Positions 1 to 8,593 of a stretch of 39,802 nucleotides of DNA are shown piece after piece. The notes beneath the pieces are model-generated. The model saw only the letters and a list, made by a program, of their open reading frames with translations. It searched no databases and had not been told where the DNA came from. This DNA is from an uncultured Bacteroidaceae bacterium (lineage in GTDB: Bacteria; Bacteroidota; Bacteroidia; Bacteroidales; Bacteroidaceae), in NCBI GenBank assembly GCA_905233765.1, contig CAJOCU010000032.1, forward strand, positions 1 through 39,802, written 5' to 3'. Numbering within the stretch: position 1 is the stretch's first letter; each line of letters opens with the position of its first letter. The translations under genes and the position numbers were made by a program.

Positions 1-62
1 AACAGAAATCATGAAAATTGCCGCATAACGATATATCTATCGAAAATCCTCAATGCAAAAAG

Positions 63-97
63 AAAAAAAGAGGATGTGCCTATTTTGACACACCCTC
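63..97 (-). terminator. Intrinsic terminator of the TonB receptor gene
   Basis: Read on the minus strand, a 9-bp stem (GAGGGTGTG with CACATCCTC, one G-U pair) closes a 10-base loop and is followed by seven T. It begins about 10 bases after the receptor stop codon, so it ends that transcript. Confidence 0.85.
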
Positions 98-107
98 TTC
101 TGTTTGT

Positions 108-2507
108 TTAGAACTTCAGTCCTATAGTGAGGCCCACCTGCAGCGGTCGGCAACGCTGTGCGAAGCCTGTGCCGCGACTGACGAAGTAGAAGGGCGTGTA
201 GTTCTGGTTCGTGAGGTTGTTGCCCCACACGTTCACCGTCAGCTTCTTGTATTCCATTCCTACGTGGGCGTTCAGCAGTTGGTAGTAGCCCTGCGAGGCG
301 CTGTTGTCCTCGGTCCAGTAGATGCGGCCCATGCCTGTTGTGCCAACTCCCACGTTCATCGTTACAGCCCCGATGGGAAAGAAGTAGTCCGCCGTGAACG
401 ACATCGTGTGCTGGGGTGCGAAAGGCACGTAGTTGCCTGTGTAATCCACGGCTTCGCCGTTCACTTCGCCTGCATCGTATTTGGTGAAGGTGGCGTGGGT
501 GTAACCATAGTTACCGCTCAAGCGCAAGGGATTGCCGCCCACAGGAAACCAACCCGATATGCTCAGCTCGCCACCACAACTGGCGCTCTCACCAACGTTC
601 AGCACTTGGCGTCCCAGTCCGCTGCCTGCGGCAAAGCGTGTCACCTGCTGGTTATAGACCAGGTTGTAGAAGACGGCAGCCTGCACGTTGAGGTGCTGTT
701 CCAGGAATGTCAGGTGTGTGCCTGCTTCGAAGTTCCAGCTCGTCTCGGGGTCGTAGCGCGTATAGTCTTTGGCTTCGGGGTTCTCGTCAATGGTCATCCT
801 CGCCATGGAAGGGGCCAGTTGAGGATCTTCGGCCAGCGTCCTCATCATGTCGTTGCGCAGGCTGGCTTGCAGCAGGTCGCTGAACATCTGGAAGTTATAA
901 CCGCCTGAACGCAGACCGCTGGCAGCACTGATGTAGATCATATTGGCATCGTCGGCATCATCGAAACGATAGCTGATAGCCAGCTTCGGCAACACGCGCA
1001 GCTGGTCGTCGCTCATCGAGCCTTCGTAGGCCGAGGTTGTTGAGAACTGCTTGTCAATCATGGGACGCGGCATACCACGGCGCAACATCTGGAACGTGAA
1101 GTTCGAGGTGGCACGGCAGTCGTAGTCCATCGCCCGATGTTCATAGTCCAAGCGCACACCGGCAGTAATGTCAAAACCACGTGTAAACAAATCCTTGAAA
1201 CGTGCCTGGCCATAGGCGGCAGCGTTTGTCAAGGGCGTATTGAATTCACCAGGAATCACCATCTCGGTGTCGGTCACCGTCATCGCCAGGCTCATACCTG
1301 TACGTGCCATGGCTTGGTTGGCCGCCTCGAAGCCCTTGTCAACGCCAGCCTGGATTAACTGGCTGATGCCGTCGTTGCCGAAGGTGACGGGGGCGCTGGT
1401 CTTCAGCCACTGATGAGCTATGTAGGCGCCTGCAGTCCAGTCGAGCCACTTCAGGCTGTTGCCCTTGATGACCAGCTCCTCGGAGAGGGCACTGCTGCGC
1501 TGCCGCTGTTGCAGGGTAAAAAGATTGGCCGGTGAATAGTCCTGGTCCATATCCATGCGGTCCTTCAGGTATTGGAAGGCTGTCACGGATGAGAGCGTGA
1601 AGTGCTTCTGCTGCGTCTCCAATTTCAGAGAACTGTTCAGCAGGCCACGTTTGTAGCGTCCCAACATCCCGCTCTCGATGCGGCCATTGGTGGTATTCTC
1701 GTAGTCGTAGGCGTTCTCGTCGGAGTACTCTGCCGAGGTCTGGAAATCCAGCAGGAAGCGGGGCGACCGCGAGTAGGTCAGTCGCACCTTACCGCCACCG
1801 GCCTCGCTGCCGTTGCTGCGGGTGTCCAGGTAGTCGTTGCGGTTGTAGCCTGCATCGCCGCGATAGAAAGCGCTCACGGAGAGTCCCAGCCCTTCTGTGA
1901 GGATATGGCTGTGACGTGCGTAGGCATTGCGCATCCAGTCGCCGGTGGAACCGCCCACGCGGATGGTGGTCTGGGTGCCCTCCTGCAAAGGTGAGGGCGT
2001 GAACACACGAATCATACCGCCCATCGCATTGCGGCCGTAGAGCGTTGATTGCGGACCGCGCAGCACTTCCACGCGCTCCGCATCGGCCAGCGAGAAGTCG
2101 AAGGAACTCTTCTCCATCAGCGCCACATCATCCACATAGAGTCCCACGACAGGTGTATTCGCACGCGAACCTACACCTCTTATATATATCGCGGGCGTGA
2201 GGCGCGAGCCATATTCGGGATAGTACAGGTTGGGCACCAGCTGCGACATCGCCTTCAGCGTCTCGCGCCCCGTCTTACGTACCGATGCCATCAGCAGCTT
2301 CTGTCCGCTGAGAGGTTGTGCCGCCAGCGGTGCAAATTCCTTTACACTGCCATCGACTACCACTTCATGCAGCTCCGTCATCTGTACGGAGTCTGCCATC
2401 ACATCTTCCATTTCTACTCCCTGCATGGGAACCGTCATGGCCATTGTACCTGCTGTTGCCAGCACCGCCATGACCAAGCTTTGTAATCTCATCAGATGAT
2501 TACTCAT
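108..2507 (-). CDS. TonB-dependent outer-membrane receptor
   Basis: A 799-aa TonB-dependent receptor that should import a siderophore, vitamin, metal complex or glycan across the outer membrane using TonB-ExbBD energy. Visible parts are an N-terminal signal-like stretch (from Met1 or Met6), a TonB-box-like ELHEVVVDG near residue 45, a plug domain with IYIRGVGSR and VEVLRGPQSTLYGRNAMGG (about 70-175), and a long beta-barrel ending in LTIGLKF with a terminal Phe. It lacks the N-terminal carboxypeptidase-like extension of SusC proteins and has no SusD partner beside it, so a glycan role is not indicated. It has its own promoter and terminator. The substrate cannot be told from sequence. The family call is firm. 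Confidence 0.93.
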   Translation of the reverse strand: MSNHLMRLQSLVMAVLATAGTMAMTVPMQGVEMEDVMADSVQMTELHEVVVDGSVKEFAPLAAQPLSGQKLLMASVRKTGRETLKAMSQLVPNLYYPEYGSRLTPAIYIRGVGSRANTPVVGLYVDDVALMEKSSFDFSLADAERVEVLRGPQSTLYGRNAMGGMIRVFTPSPLQEGTQTTIRVGGSTGDWMRNAYARHSHILTEGLGLSVSAFYRGDAGYNRNDYLDTRSNGSEAGGGKVRLTYSRSPRFLLDFQTSAEYSDENAYDYENTTNGRIESGMLGRYKRGLLNSSLKLETQQKHFTLSSVTAFQYLKDRMDMDQDYSPANLFTLQQRQRSSALSEELVIKGNSLKWLDWTAGAYIAHQWLKTSAPVTFGNDGISQLIQAGVDKGFEAANQAMARTGMSLAMTVTDTEMVIPGEFNTPLTNAAAYGQARFKDLFTRGFDITAGVRLDYEHRAMDYDCRATSNFTFQMLRRGMPRPMIDKQFSTTSAYEGSMSDDQLRVLPKLAISYRFDDADDANMIYISAASGLRSGGYNFQMFSDLLQASLRNDMMRTLAEDPQLAPSMARMTIDENPEAKDYTRYDPETSWNFEAGTHLTFLEQHLNVQAAVFYNLVYNQQVTRFAAGSGLGRQVLNVGESASCGGELSISGWFPVGGNPLRLSGNYGYTHATFTKYDAGEVNGEAVDYTGNYVPFAPQHTMSFTADYFFPIGAVTMNVGVGTTGMGRIYWTEDNSASQGYYQLLNAHVGMEYKKLTVNVWGNNLTNQNYTPFYFVSRGTGFAQRCRPLQVGLTIGLKF

Positions 2508-2537
2508 ATATTGTTATATGTTTGTGTTTTGCGGCTG

Positions 2538-2568
2538 CAAAGGTACAACAAATCTCCACACCCGTCAA
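2538..2568 (-). promoter_or_regulatory. Bacteroidetes promoter of the TonB receptor gene
   Basis: On the minus strand TTG, 20 bases, then TACCTTTG matches the Bacteroidetes primary sigma consensus. The predicted start lies about 27 bases before the receptor ATG. The -33 element lies only 15 bases beyond the terminator of the upstream gene. Confidence 0.8.
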
Positions 2569-2583
2569 TCCTCATTTATGATG

Positions 2584-2614
2584 AAAAAGCGGGGCGACCG
2601 TATGGCCGCCCCGC
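2584..2614 (-). terminator. Intrinsic terminator of the 1897-aa gene
   Basis: An 11-bp GC-rich stem (2589-2599 with 2604-2614, one G-U pair on the minus strand), a 4-base loop, and then five T on the minus strand. The same stem recurs at 8458-8484 after the neighbouring giant gene. Confidence 0.9.
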
Positions 2615-2627
2615 CTTATCAGGGTTT

Positions 2628-2656
2628 GATGGTTGCGAGGTTATCGCAAAATCATC
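2628..2656 (-). other. 3' UTR hairpin, first copy
   Basis: TTGCGA (2633-2638) and TCGCAA (2644-2649) pair around loop GGTTA, with outer GATG/CATC pairs across an internal loop. It lies between the stop codon and the terminator and has a better-paired counterpart at 8497-8526. Confidence 0.6.
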
Positions 2657-2662
2657 GTTTGC

Positions 2663-5600
2663 TTACTTGAAGGACACCTTTTTACCGTTGAGGATGTAGA
2701 TGCCACGCTGCATCTTCTCCACCTTGCGTCCTGTGAGGTCGTAGATAGCGGTGTTCTCACCGGTGTTCCGCAGGTTCTTGACGGCTACAGGTACATCAGT
2801 CTCATATACCTCAATCGTCCAGAGGACAGCATCACCATCGCCTGCGGTCTTGTTAGCCCAGCATCCCATATTCTCCAAGATTGGGTAGTCCACGCCTACG
2901 AGGCCCTTGGTTTCCGCAAGTGTATAGAACACCTCCTCTTCTACGACCTTGGCAGAAATGGTGATTGCGACCTTCTTCTCAGCATCGGCACTCATCGACC
3001 AGTCGTCAGTGCCGGCGAGACCTACGTAGTTCGTGCCGTCCGTAATATAGTACTTCCCGTCTTCGGCAGCTTCGAACTTCAGCTCGCAAGGCTCTTCAGC
3101 AATAGAGATACCCTCTGCGGAGAGCGTCATATACAGCTGGGCTTGCTCGTTGAAGAAGGTATAAGTCTTGTCTTCATCGGGAAGGATGATAGCGGGATCG
3201 AAAGTATCGACAGCTATGTTGAGGGCCTCTATCGCAGCAGCGATGCTTTCCAACGTTGCCTCTGCATCATTGTATGCCTCCGTTGCTGTGGCAATCGCCG
3301 TTGTCAGCGGTTCCATCTCATAGTCGGGATACATGAACAGCTCTTCGCCAACCATGTATTTCGCATTCTCGGTCTGGGCTGCTTGGATAGCCTGCTGGAG
3401 TATCGTCTTGATGTCTGCGACAGAAGCGCGAACAAGACTGAAGTCGCCATAGGCATACTGGCTCTGCACACTCTCATTCTTCTTGCGCAGTCCCAGCACA
3501 TAGTCACCGGCATCACCTGTGCGGAAGACGGCCTCAAAGTGTTTCCATGCATCCGGGTCCTCGTGACCATTTACGGCATCCAAGGGCAGCTCAGAGGCTG
3601 TGAGCTCAAGGTTCGCACCTTCGGGATTAAGCATTGTCACATATCCGTCTTTCTTACAGTCGCTCCAACCTCCATAGACAAAGGCCACTTTGTAGTAGGT
3701 GTTGGCCTTCAGCGGCATCGTGTAGCCCTCAGCAAAGCCATAGTATGCAGAGGTTTTGGTGAACAGTGCCTTGCCCGATGTAGTTGCAGCCAGTCCGGCA
3801 TTGTCTCCGTTCATATAGCGTACATTGTAACCATCAGCCGCAGCATCCTTCACACGCTGCCATCCGATAGGATTGACGTTACCCTCCAGTGCACTGTAGT
3901 CATGCTCGAAGGACGCATCGAAGATAGCATTCACCTCGCTCTCGTTGACCGTCCAGGCCGCATTATTGATAGTAGCAATGACTGCTTGTACCTCTGCCAC
4001 GCTATGTTCGGCTTCTTGGTTGAAAGCCTTGGCAGCCATCAGTGTGGCGATGGCCTCCATATTTTTGTAGGGAGCATACTCTCCTTCGTCGAAGCCAATC
4101 ACCTTTGCTGCGATCGCTTCATTCAGCGCTTCATAGTCCTCTTCGGTAGCCGCCTGTTCCTCGGGGGCCAGGTCACGCACCTTCGTATAGTTGACGTTCT
4201 TGAAGGCGAGCCAACTTGCATTGGTTCCTGTGATGGTAAAGGTGATATTCAGTTTGCCATTCCTGACAAACCCTTCCGCTGTCATTTCCTTGGCATAGCC
4301 ATCGGGGTATTCGGCAGCCTCTGCGAAAACCATGGGGGAACCTTCGTTGACGGCCAATGAGATTCCTTCGTAGCCGGCATCATCGCCAGTCTTCTTGTTC
4401 ATCACGCGAACGAAAGCTGTGACGCTGTACAGGCCATTCTCCAAGCCCGTCAGTGAGGCGCTGATGGTGTTGTCTGCCATCTTTTCATTGTCGTCCACCC
4501 AATACTGCATGAAGGGGCGAGTCATTCCAGAGGCACCTTCTGCATCACCCTCTACCGACCAGAAATTTCCGACCAGGACATCGTTGGTGCTGGTCCAAGC
4601 GCTGGTGATATAGTCAATGGATGCAGGTGCCGGTGTTGCGCCCCAACCCGCGATGCTCAACGCATTATTCAACCCCTTTGCCGTGGCACCGTCCATGCTT
4701 CCATTATTGTAGGCAGCCTGAGCTGTTGCGATAGCCTCGGAATATGTGGCGCGTGCATCAGCGCTATAAACATTGGTGCTATTTAAGACGCCATTTGCAG
4801 TCGTCAGAGCTACAGCCGCTGCGGCATAGGCCTCAATGGACTTCTTAGCTACTTCAACGGCCTCTATCAAAGCCGCCACATCGCCAGCGTCCTTAGCCGC
4901 TGTGATAGCAGCAGCTGCAGCATTGCTCATCTTACCTTCAGGTATCTCGATGTCATTGATATCGGGCAGAGCCTCTTTGAAGGTCAAGCGGAAGTTATCC
5001 ACCTTGTACCAATAGAAACCATCCTCGTTGAAGCTGCCGTCGGCATTGCCACCGATAGCGCCAATCGTAGCTGTACCGTCGGTGACATAGAACTGCATAG
5101 AGCACTCGGCAAATACTCCAGCATTAGTACTAGAGAAAGCTTCGCTATGCTCACCGTTTGCCAACAGGTAGAGGCAGGGCTTATCATTATTGCCATCACC
5201 TGCATTGTTGGCCATCAGCGCCTTCAACTCATACAGTCCCTTGGGCAGTGCCGTCACGGTCTGGGTGATAGGAATGCCCTGCCACCAGGTGTTGAACAGG
5301 TAGTCGCCGTCGCAGCCTTCGGTGGTGTAAGTGCCGTTGCTGTTAGGTTTCACACCGGTGTCATCGCTTTTGCCTACTATCCAACCTGTCAGGTCGCCAG
5401 TCTCGAAGCTCGGGTTGGTGATGAACGAGGTGGCATCGTCGCCAGGATTCAATGCCACAGGCACAGTCACATTCACGGTGGTGTTGAAGCTCTCCATCTC
5501 GTTGGCGGCAATCGTAATCGTAGCCACACCAGAGGCAACAGGTGTTACCACGCCATTTGCATTCACCGTGGCAACGCCCTCATCGCTGGAAGTGTAAGTC

Positions 5601-8356
5601 AGCGCATTGAACGAAGCTGTCGCAGGTTCGGTAGCTGCTGTGATCTGTGCTGTTTCGCCCAGCTCAACCAGCGCCTGGTCAATCTTTGCGGTTACGCCCG
5701 TGACAGGAGTATAGCTCTTCAGATACAATTCGAAGTTATCGAAGAAAAGCTGCTTATCGGTGTCATCGCTCTTGACGGTAATCGAGAGCTGGCGGTTAGT
5801 GACCGTTACGTCAATCGTGTTGACATAGTTGCCGGCGCTAAAGACGGCAGATGCAGTAGCTTGATTCGTGATGTCTCCGTTGTTTGTCAGGATCTCCACA
5901 GACTGCTCATTGGCCCATAGCACAGCAGACCCCGTGGTGCAGCCCTGCATCGTCAGCGTATAGGAACCATTAGGAATGCCCTCAATGGTCTGCCATACGT
6001 TGGCAGCAGCATTCTCCACCATGAAGTTAAAGTTGCTGTTGTCTCCACCTTCAGTCTTTTCTCCTTTCCAAGCACGGGTGGACCAGTTCACCTTCAAATT
6101 GCGGCTGGGGTTTGCCTCCTTGATATAATAGGTAGCGTCAATCGGATTCTCAGCAGTCGCCGCAGCTAACATCTTATCGCGGTCGCTCTTCGAGAGGAAG
6201 TACCACTGTGCGAGTGTTGTAGCGTTGGAGATGCCAGCGTTGTCCACATTGGTAGAATTGCGGTTTGCTTTGACATACTGCGAGCCATCTGCTGTGGAGA
6301 TGGTGTATTTACCCTCGCCAACAGCTACGATGTAGAGGTTGTTAGTCGCGTCATTGTCAATCCACTCGCCATTGAAGTGGCAGCTCGTTTCACCATTGTA
6401 AGTATGGGAATCCAACGTATATTTACCCTCGGAAACACTTACCGTGAAGGGAATACCATGTTCGATGATAGATGCGTGAGTGCCCCAACTGTTGGCTCCA
6501 CCGAGGAACTTGCCCGTAGCTGCATTCACGATGTAAAAGTCACCGGCCGCAACCTCACTGTAGAACGAGGGAGCGGCTACGGGGGTGACATCGGACACTG
6601 TGATCTCGGCTGTTGTCTCCACTCCATCCGCGCCGTTGGCTGTTGCGGTGATGGTAGCAGAACCAATGCCTACAGCAGTAACGACCCCATTGAGGACTGT
6701 GGCAACCGTCTCATCGCTGGAGGTCCAGGTGACGGTCTTGTCGTTGGTATTTGCCGGAAGGATTGTAGCGGTTAGCGTCTGCGTTCCGTAGATGGTCATA
6801 TCTACAGAGGCAGGGTCGAGGCTGATGCTCTCGGGGACCGTGTTGGCATCTATTTCTTCCTGCGTGAGTTGGCGTACATAGGTCAGCTTCACATTGTCAA
6901 AGAGGAACCAGCGGGCAGCCATCGGAGTGACCGTGTTCTTTGTTCCAATCGTCATCTTTCCGCGAAAGACGAGAATCTCCCCCGTTGTATAGGTCTTCAG
7001 GATATCACCCTCTTCTGTGACAAGGGCCACTTCCTCATTACTGGAGATTCCATAGACGCCGCAGGTGGGAGAGAATTCCGTATAGCTGCCGCCTTCGCCA
7101 TTGAGCGAGTTGTACATATCAGCACTAACGGTATATACACCAGCCGGCAAATCAGAGAGCTCCTGATAGATATTGAAGGAGGCCAAAGCGCGTTTGTCTG
7201 CATCCATGTCACCAGCCCAGTACTCCATGCGTGAACCGCCTTGAATCTGGCAGTTACCTCCGTAGGGCGTGTCTGTGCTCCAGCCGTTATAGTTACCTCC
7301 GTCAAAGTCGGGGTTAGTGATATACCCTGTCATGTCAAAGCCATTAACAGGTTGTAGAATGGCTTTCACACCTGTAGTATATGCGGCTTTCAATGCAGCT
7401 ATTTCAGCAGCACCATCCGTTGCGGTACCTGCATTATAGGCATCAATCGCTGTAGCAGCAGCGGTGTTATAGGCTGCAGTGCCCGTTTCGTCGAAGTCGG
7501 AAAGCTTCTCTGCATTGCCATCTATCACGGCTTTGATGGCTGCGTAAGAACTGATAGAGTTGTTCGCATTGGTTATGGCCGTTGTCAACGTTGCAATTGC
7601 CTCTGTCACTTGCGACACGATGCTGAACGAAGCCTCGTCCACCATCGCAGCGGTCAAAGCGCTCTGCACATCGGCGTTCATGGGCTTGCCTGATATGGCC
7701 TCTGCTTCAGCATACTTGGCGCGATAGTCAACGAGATAATCCTCGAGGCTATATTTGTAGAGTTTTACGGGGCCGAGAATACACCAAGAGCAGTAGGTGT
7801 CAATATATCCACTGAATCCCAATGTTATCTCGGTTTCTGCAGCGAGGTCGAAGTCGAAGGCATTGGAAAAGTCTCCTATGGAGAAAGCATAGGCAGCTCG
7901 TCCGCGGTCATCTTTACGCATTGACGCGCTATATGCTCCATCTCCGCTTCCGAGGTTCTCCTGCTCAGCTGCAGTGACAGCATGAACAAACTGTTGCTTC
8001 TCGCCGGCAAAGATGTATGCCTTGGTGTTGGTCCCGTTTCCATTGCCTTCTCGGTAGAGGGCATTCACGGCAATGCGATAGCTGCCTGCAGGAAGGGTTA
8101 TGGTCTGAGAAAGCGTAAAATCTTTGCTATTCCCTATTGCCGCTCCTGCATTCCAGGACCAAGTGTGATAGAACTCGATGGTGTTCACCTCGCCGTCAGT
8201 CGCGAGTGTCCCCTCAATCTGTCCTGAGATAGTCCAACCATCGGTCGAACTGAGATCGGCATTTGTCAAGTACGTTGAGGTAATGTCTTCCTGCGCCTGT
8301 GCGCCCAGACTGACCATCGTTGCCATAGCAACGAGGAGTAGTTTCAGAAACTTCAT
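2663..8356 (-). CDS. Giant secreted multidomain protein with T9SS C-terminal tail (1897 aa)
   Basis: Probably a cell-surface or released glycan-binding or adhesive protein; I see no catalytic domain. The start at 8356 gives a clean signal peptide (MKFLKLLLVAMATMVSLGAQAQ) and sits just after a good promoter. The frame stays open upstream, but only through the promoter and terminator. Approximate modules: jelly-roll/CBM-like domains at 22-205, 340-500, 730-880, 975-1125, 1245-1390 and 1475-1640; helical FIVAR-like Ala-rich spacers at 207-340, 1140-1240, 1395-1465 and 1640-1720; BIG2-like Ig domains near 505-590 and 885-970 (ATITATANG, GVATITIAAN); and an SWGT-containing module at 595-720 shared with the next protein. 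The last 38 residues (IYDLTGRKVEKM, GIYILNGKKVSFK) are a typical T9SS type A sorting tail. Domain limits are by eye; the exact ligand is unknown. Confidence 0.85.
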   Translation of the reverse strand: MKFLKLLLVAMATMVSLGAQAQEDITSTYLTNADLSSTDGWTISGQIEGTLATDGEVNTIEFYHTWSWNAGAAIGNSKDFTLSQTITLPAGSYRIAVNALYREGNGNGTNTKAYIFAGEKQQFVHAVTAAEQENLGSGDGAYSASMRKDDRGRAAYAFSIGDFSNAFDFDLAAETEITLGFSGYIDTYCSWCILGPVKLYKYSLEDYLVDYRAKYAEAEAISGKPMNADVQSALTAAMVDEASFSIVSQVTEAIATLTTAITNANNSISSYAAIKAVIDGNAEKLSDFDETGTAAYNTAAATAIDAYNAGTATDGAAEIAALKAAYTTGVKAILQPVNGFDMTGYITNPDFDGGNYNGWSTDTPYGGNCQIQGGSRMEYWAGDMDADKRALASFNIYQELSDLPAGVYTVSADMYNSLNGEGGSYTEFSPTCGVYGISSNEEVALVTEEGDILKTYTTGEILVFRGKMTIGTKNTVTPMAARWFLFDNVKLTYVRQLTQEEIDANTVPESISLDPASVDMTIYGTQTLTATILPANTNDKTVTWTSSDETVATVLNGVVTAVGIGSATITATANGADGVETTAEITVSDVTPVAAPSFYSEVAAGDFYIVNAATGKFLGGANSWGTHASIIEHGIPFTVSVSEGKYTLDSHTYNGETSCHFNGEWIDNDATNNLYIVAVGEGKYTISTADGSQYVKANRNSTNVDNAGISNATTLAQWYFLSKSDRDKMLAAATAENPIDATYYIKEANPSRNLKVNWSTRAWKGEKTEGGDNSNFNFMVENAAANVWQTIEGIPNGSYTLTMQGCTTGSAVLWANEQSVEILTNNGDITNQATASAVFSAGNYVNTIDVTVTNRQLSITVKSDDTDKQLFFDNFELYLKSYTPVTGVTAKIDQALVELGETAQITAATEPATASFNALTYTSSDEGVATVNANGVVTPVASGVATITIAANEMESFNTTVNVTVPVALNPGDDATSFITNPSFETGDLTGWIVGKSDDTGVKPNSNGTYTTEGCDGDYLFNTWWQGIPITQTVTALPKGLYELKALMANNAGDGNNDKPCLYLLANGEHSEAFSSTNAGVFAECSMQFYVTDGTATIGAIGGNADGSFNEDGFYWYKVDNFRLTFKEALPDINDIEIPEGKMSNAAAAAITAAKDAGDVAALIEAVEVAKKSIEAYAAAAVALTTANGVLNSTNVYSADARATYSEAIATAQAAYNNGSMDGATAKGLNNALSIAGWGATPAPASIDYITSAWTSTNDVLVGNFWSVEGDAEGASGMTRPFMQYWVDDNEKMADNTISASLTGLENGLYSVTAFVRVMNKKTGDDAGYEGISLAVNEGSPMVFAEAAEYPDGYAKEMTAEGFVRNGKLNITFTITGTNASWLAFKNVNYTKVRDLAPEEQAATEEDYEALNEAIAAKVIGFDEGEYAPYKNMEAIATLMAAKAFNQEAEHSVAEVQAVIATINNAAWTVNESEVNAIFDASFEHDYSALEGNVNPIGWQRVKDAAADGYNVRYMNGDNAGLAATTSGKALFTKTSAYYGFAEGYTMPLKANTYYKVAFVYGGWSDCKKDGYVTMLNPEGANLELTASELPLDAVNGHEDPDAWKHFEAVFRTGDAGDYVLGLRKKNESVQSQYAYGDFSLVRASVADIKTILQQAIQAAQTENAKYMVGEELFMYPDYEMEPLTTAIATATEAYNDAEATLESIAAAIEALNIAVDTFDPAIILPDEDKTYTFFNEQAQLYMTLSAEGISIAEEPCELKFEAAEDGKYYITDGTNYVGLAGTDDWSMSADAEKKVAITISAKVVEEEVFYTLAETKGLVGVDYPILENMGCWANKTAGDGDAVLWTIEVYETDVPVAVKNLRNTGENTAIYDLTGRKVEKMQRGIYILNGKKVSFK

Positions 8357-8386
8357 TGTGATATGATGTTGATTTGTTTTCGGGCG

Positions 8387-8416
8387 CAAAGGTAGAGTTT
8401 TCTGGTGACACGGCAA
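8387..8416 (-). promoter_or_regulatory. Promoter of the 1897-aa gene
   Basis: On the minus strand TTG, 19 bases, then TACCTTTG. It lies about 30 bases before the ATG at 8356 and supports that start over the longer open frame. Confidence 0.8.
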
Positions 8417-8448
8417 GGGGTTTTTAATAAAAGGTATGCGCGCGTACC

Positions 8449-8484
8449 AAAAAAACAGCGGGGCGACCATTTTGGCCGCCCCGC
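8449..8484 (-). terminator. Intrinsic terminator of the 2475-aa gene
   Basis: An 11-bp stem (8458-8468 with 8474-8484), 5-base loop and seven T on the minus strand. The stem arms are the same as in the terminator at 2584-2614. Confidence 0.9.
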
Positions 8485-8496
8485 CTTATCAGGGTA

Positions 8497-8526
8497 ATGA
8501 TGGTTGCGAGGTTATCGCAACATCAT
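8497..8526 (-). other. 3' UTR hairpin, second copy
   Basis: ATGATG(G)TTGCGA pairs with TCGCAACATCAT around loop GGTTA: 12 bp with one bulged G. It sits between the original stop codon of the 2475-aa gene (8534-8536) and its terminator, in the same place as the copy at 2628-2656. Confidence 0.65.
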
Positions 8527-8533
8527 GGTTTGC

Positions 8534-8593
8534 TTACTTGAAGGACACCTTCTTGCCGTTGACGATATAGATGCCACCCTTCACCATCTTCTC
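8534..8593 (-). pseudogene. Out-of-frame remnant of the T9SS tail of the 2475-aa protein
   Basis: In the frame offset from the main gene this stretch reads EKMVKGGIYIVNGKKVSFK and then TAA, which matches the end of the neighbouring giant protein (EKM..GIYILNGKKVSFK). It is cut off from the gene by a net 13-base loss at about 8594-8595, where the neighbour has codons for TGRKV between IYDL and EKM. Confidence 0.85.

Noticed and set aside
2633..4360. 575-codon open frame on the plus strand
   Set aside because: It lies antisense to the 1897-aa gene, has no family match, and its Cys/Ser/Ile-rich composition is what the complement of Ala/Thr/Glu-rich coding DNA gives.
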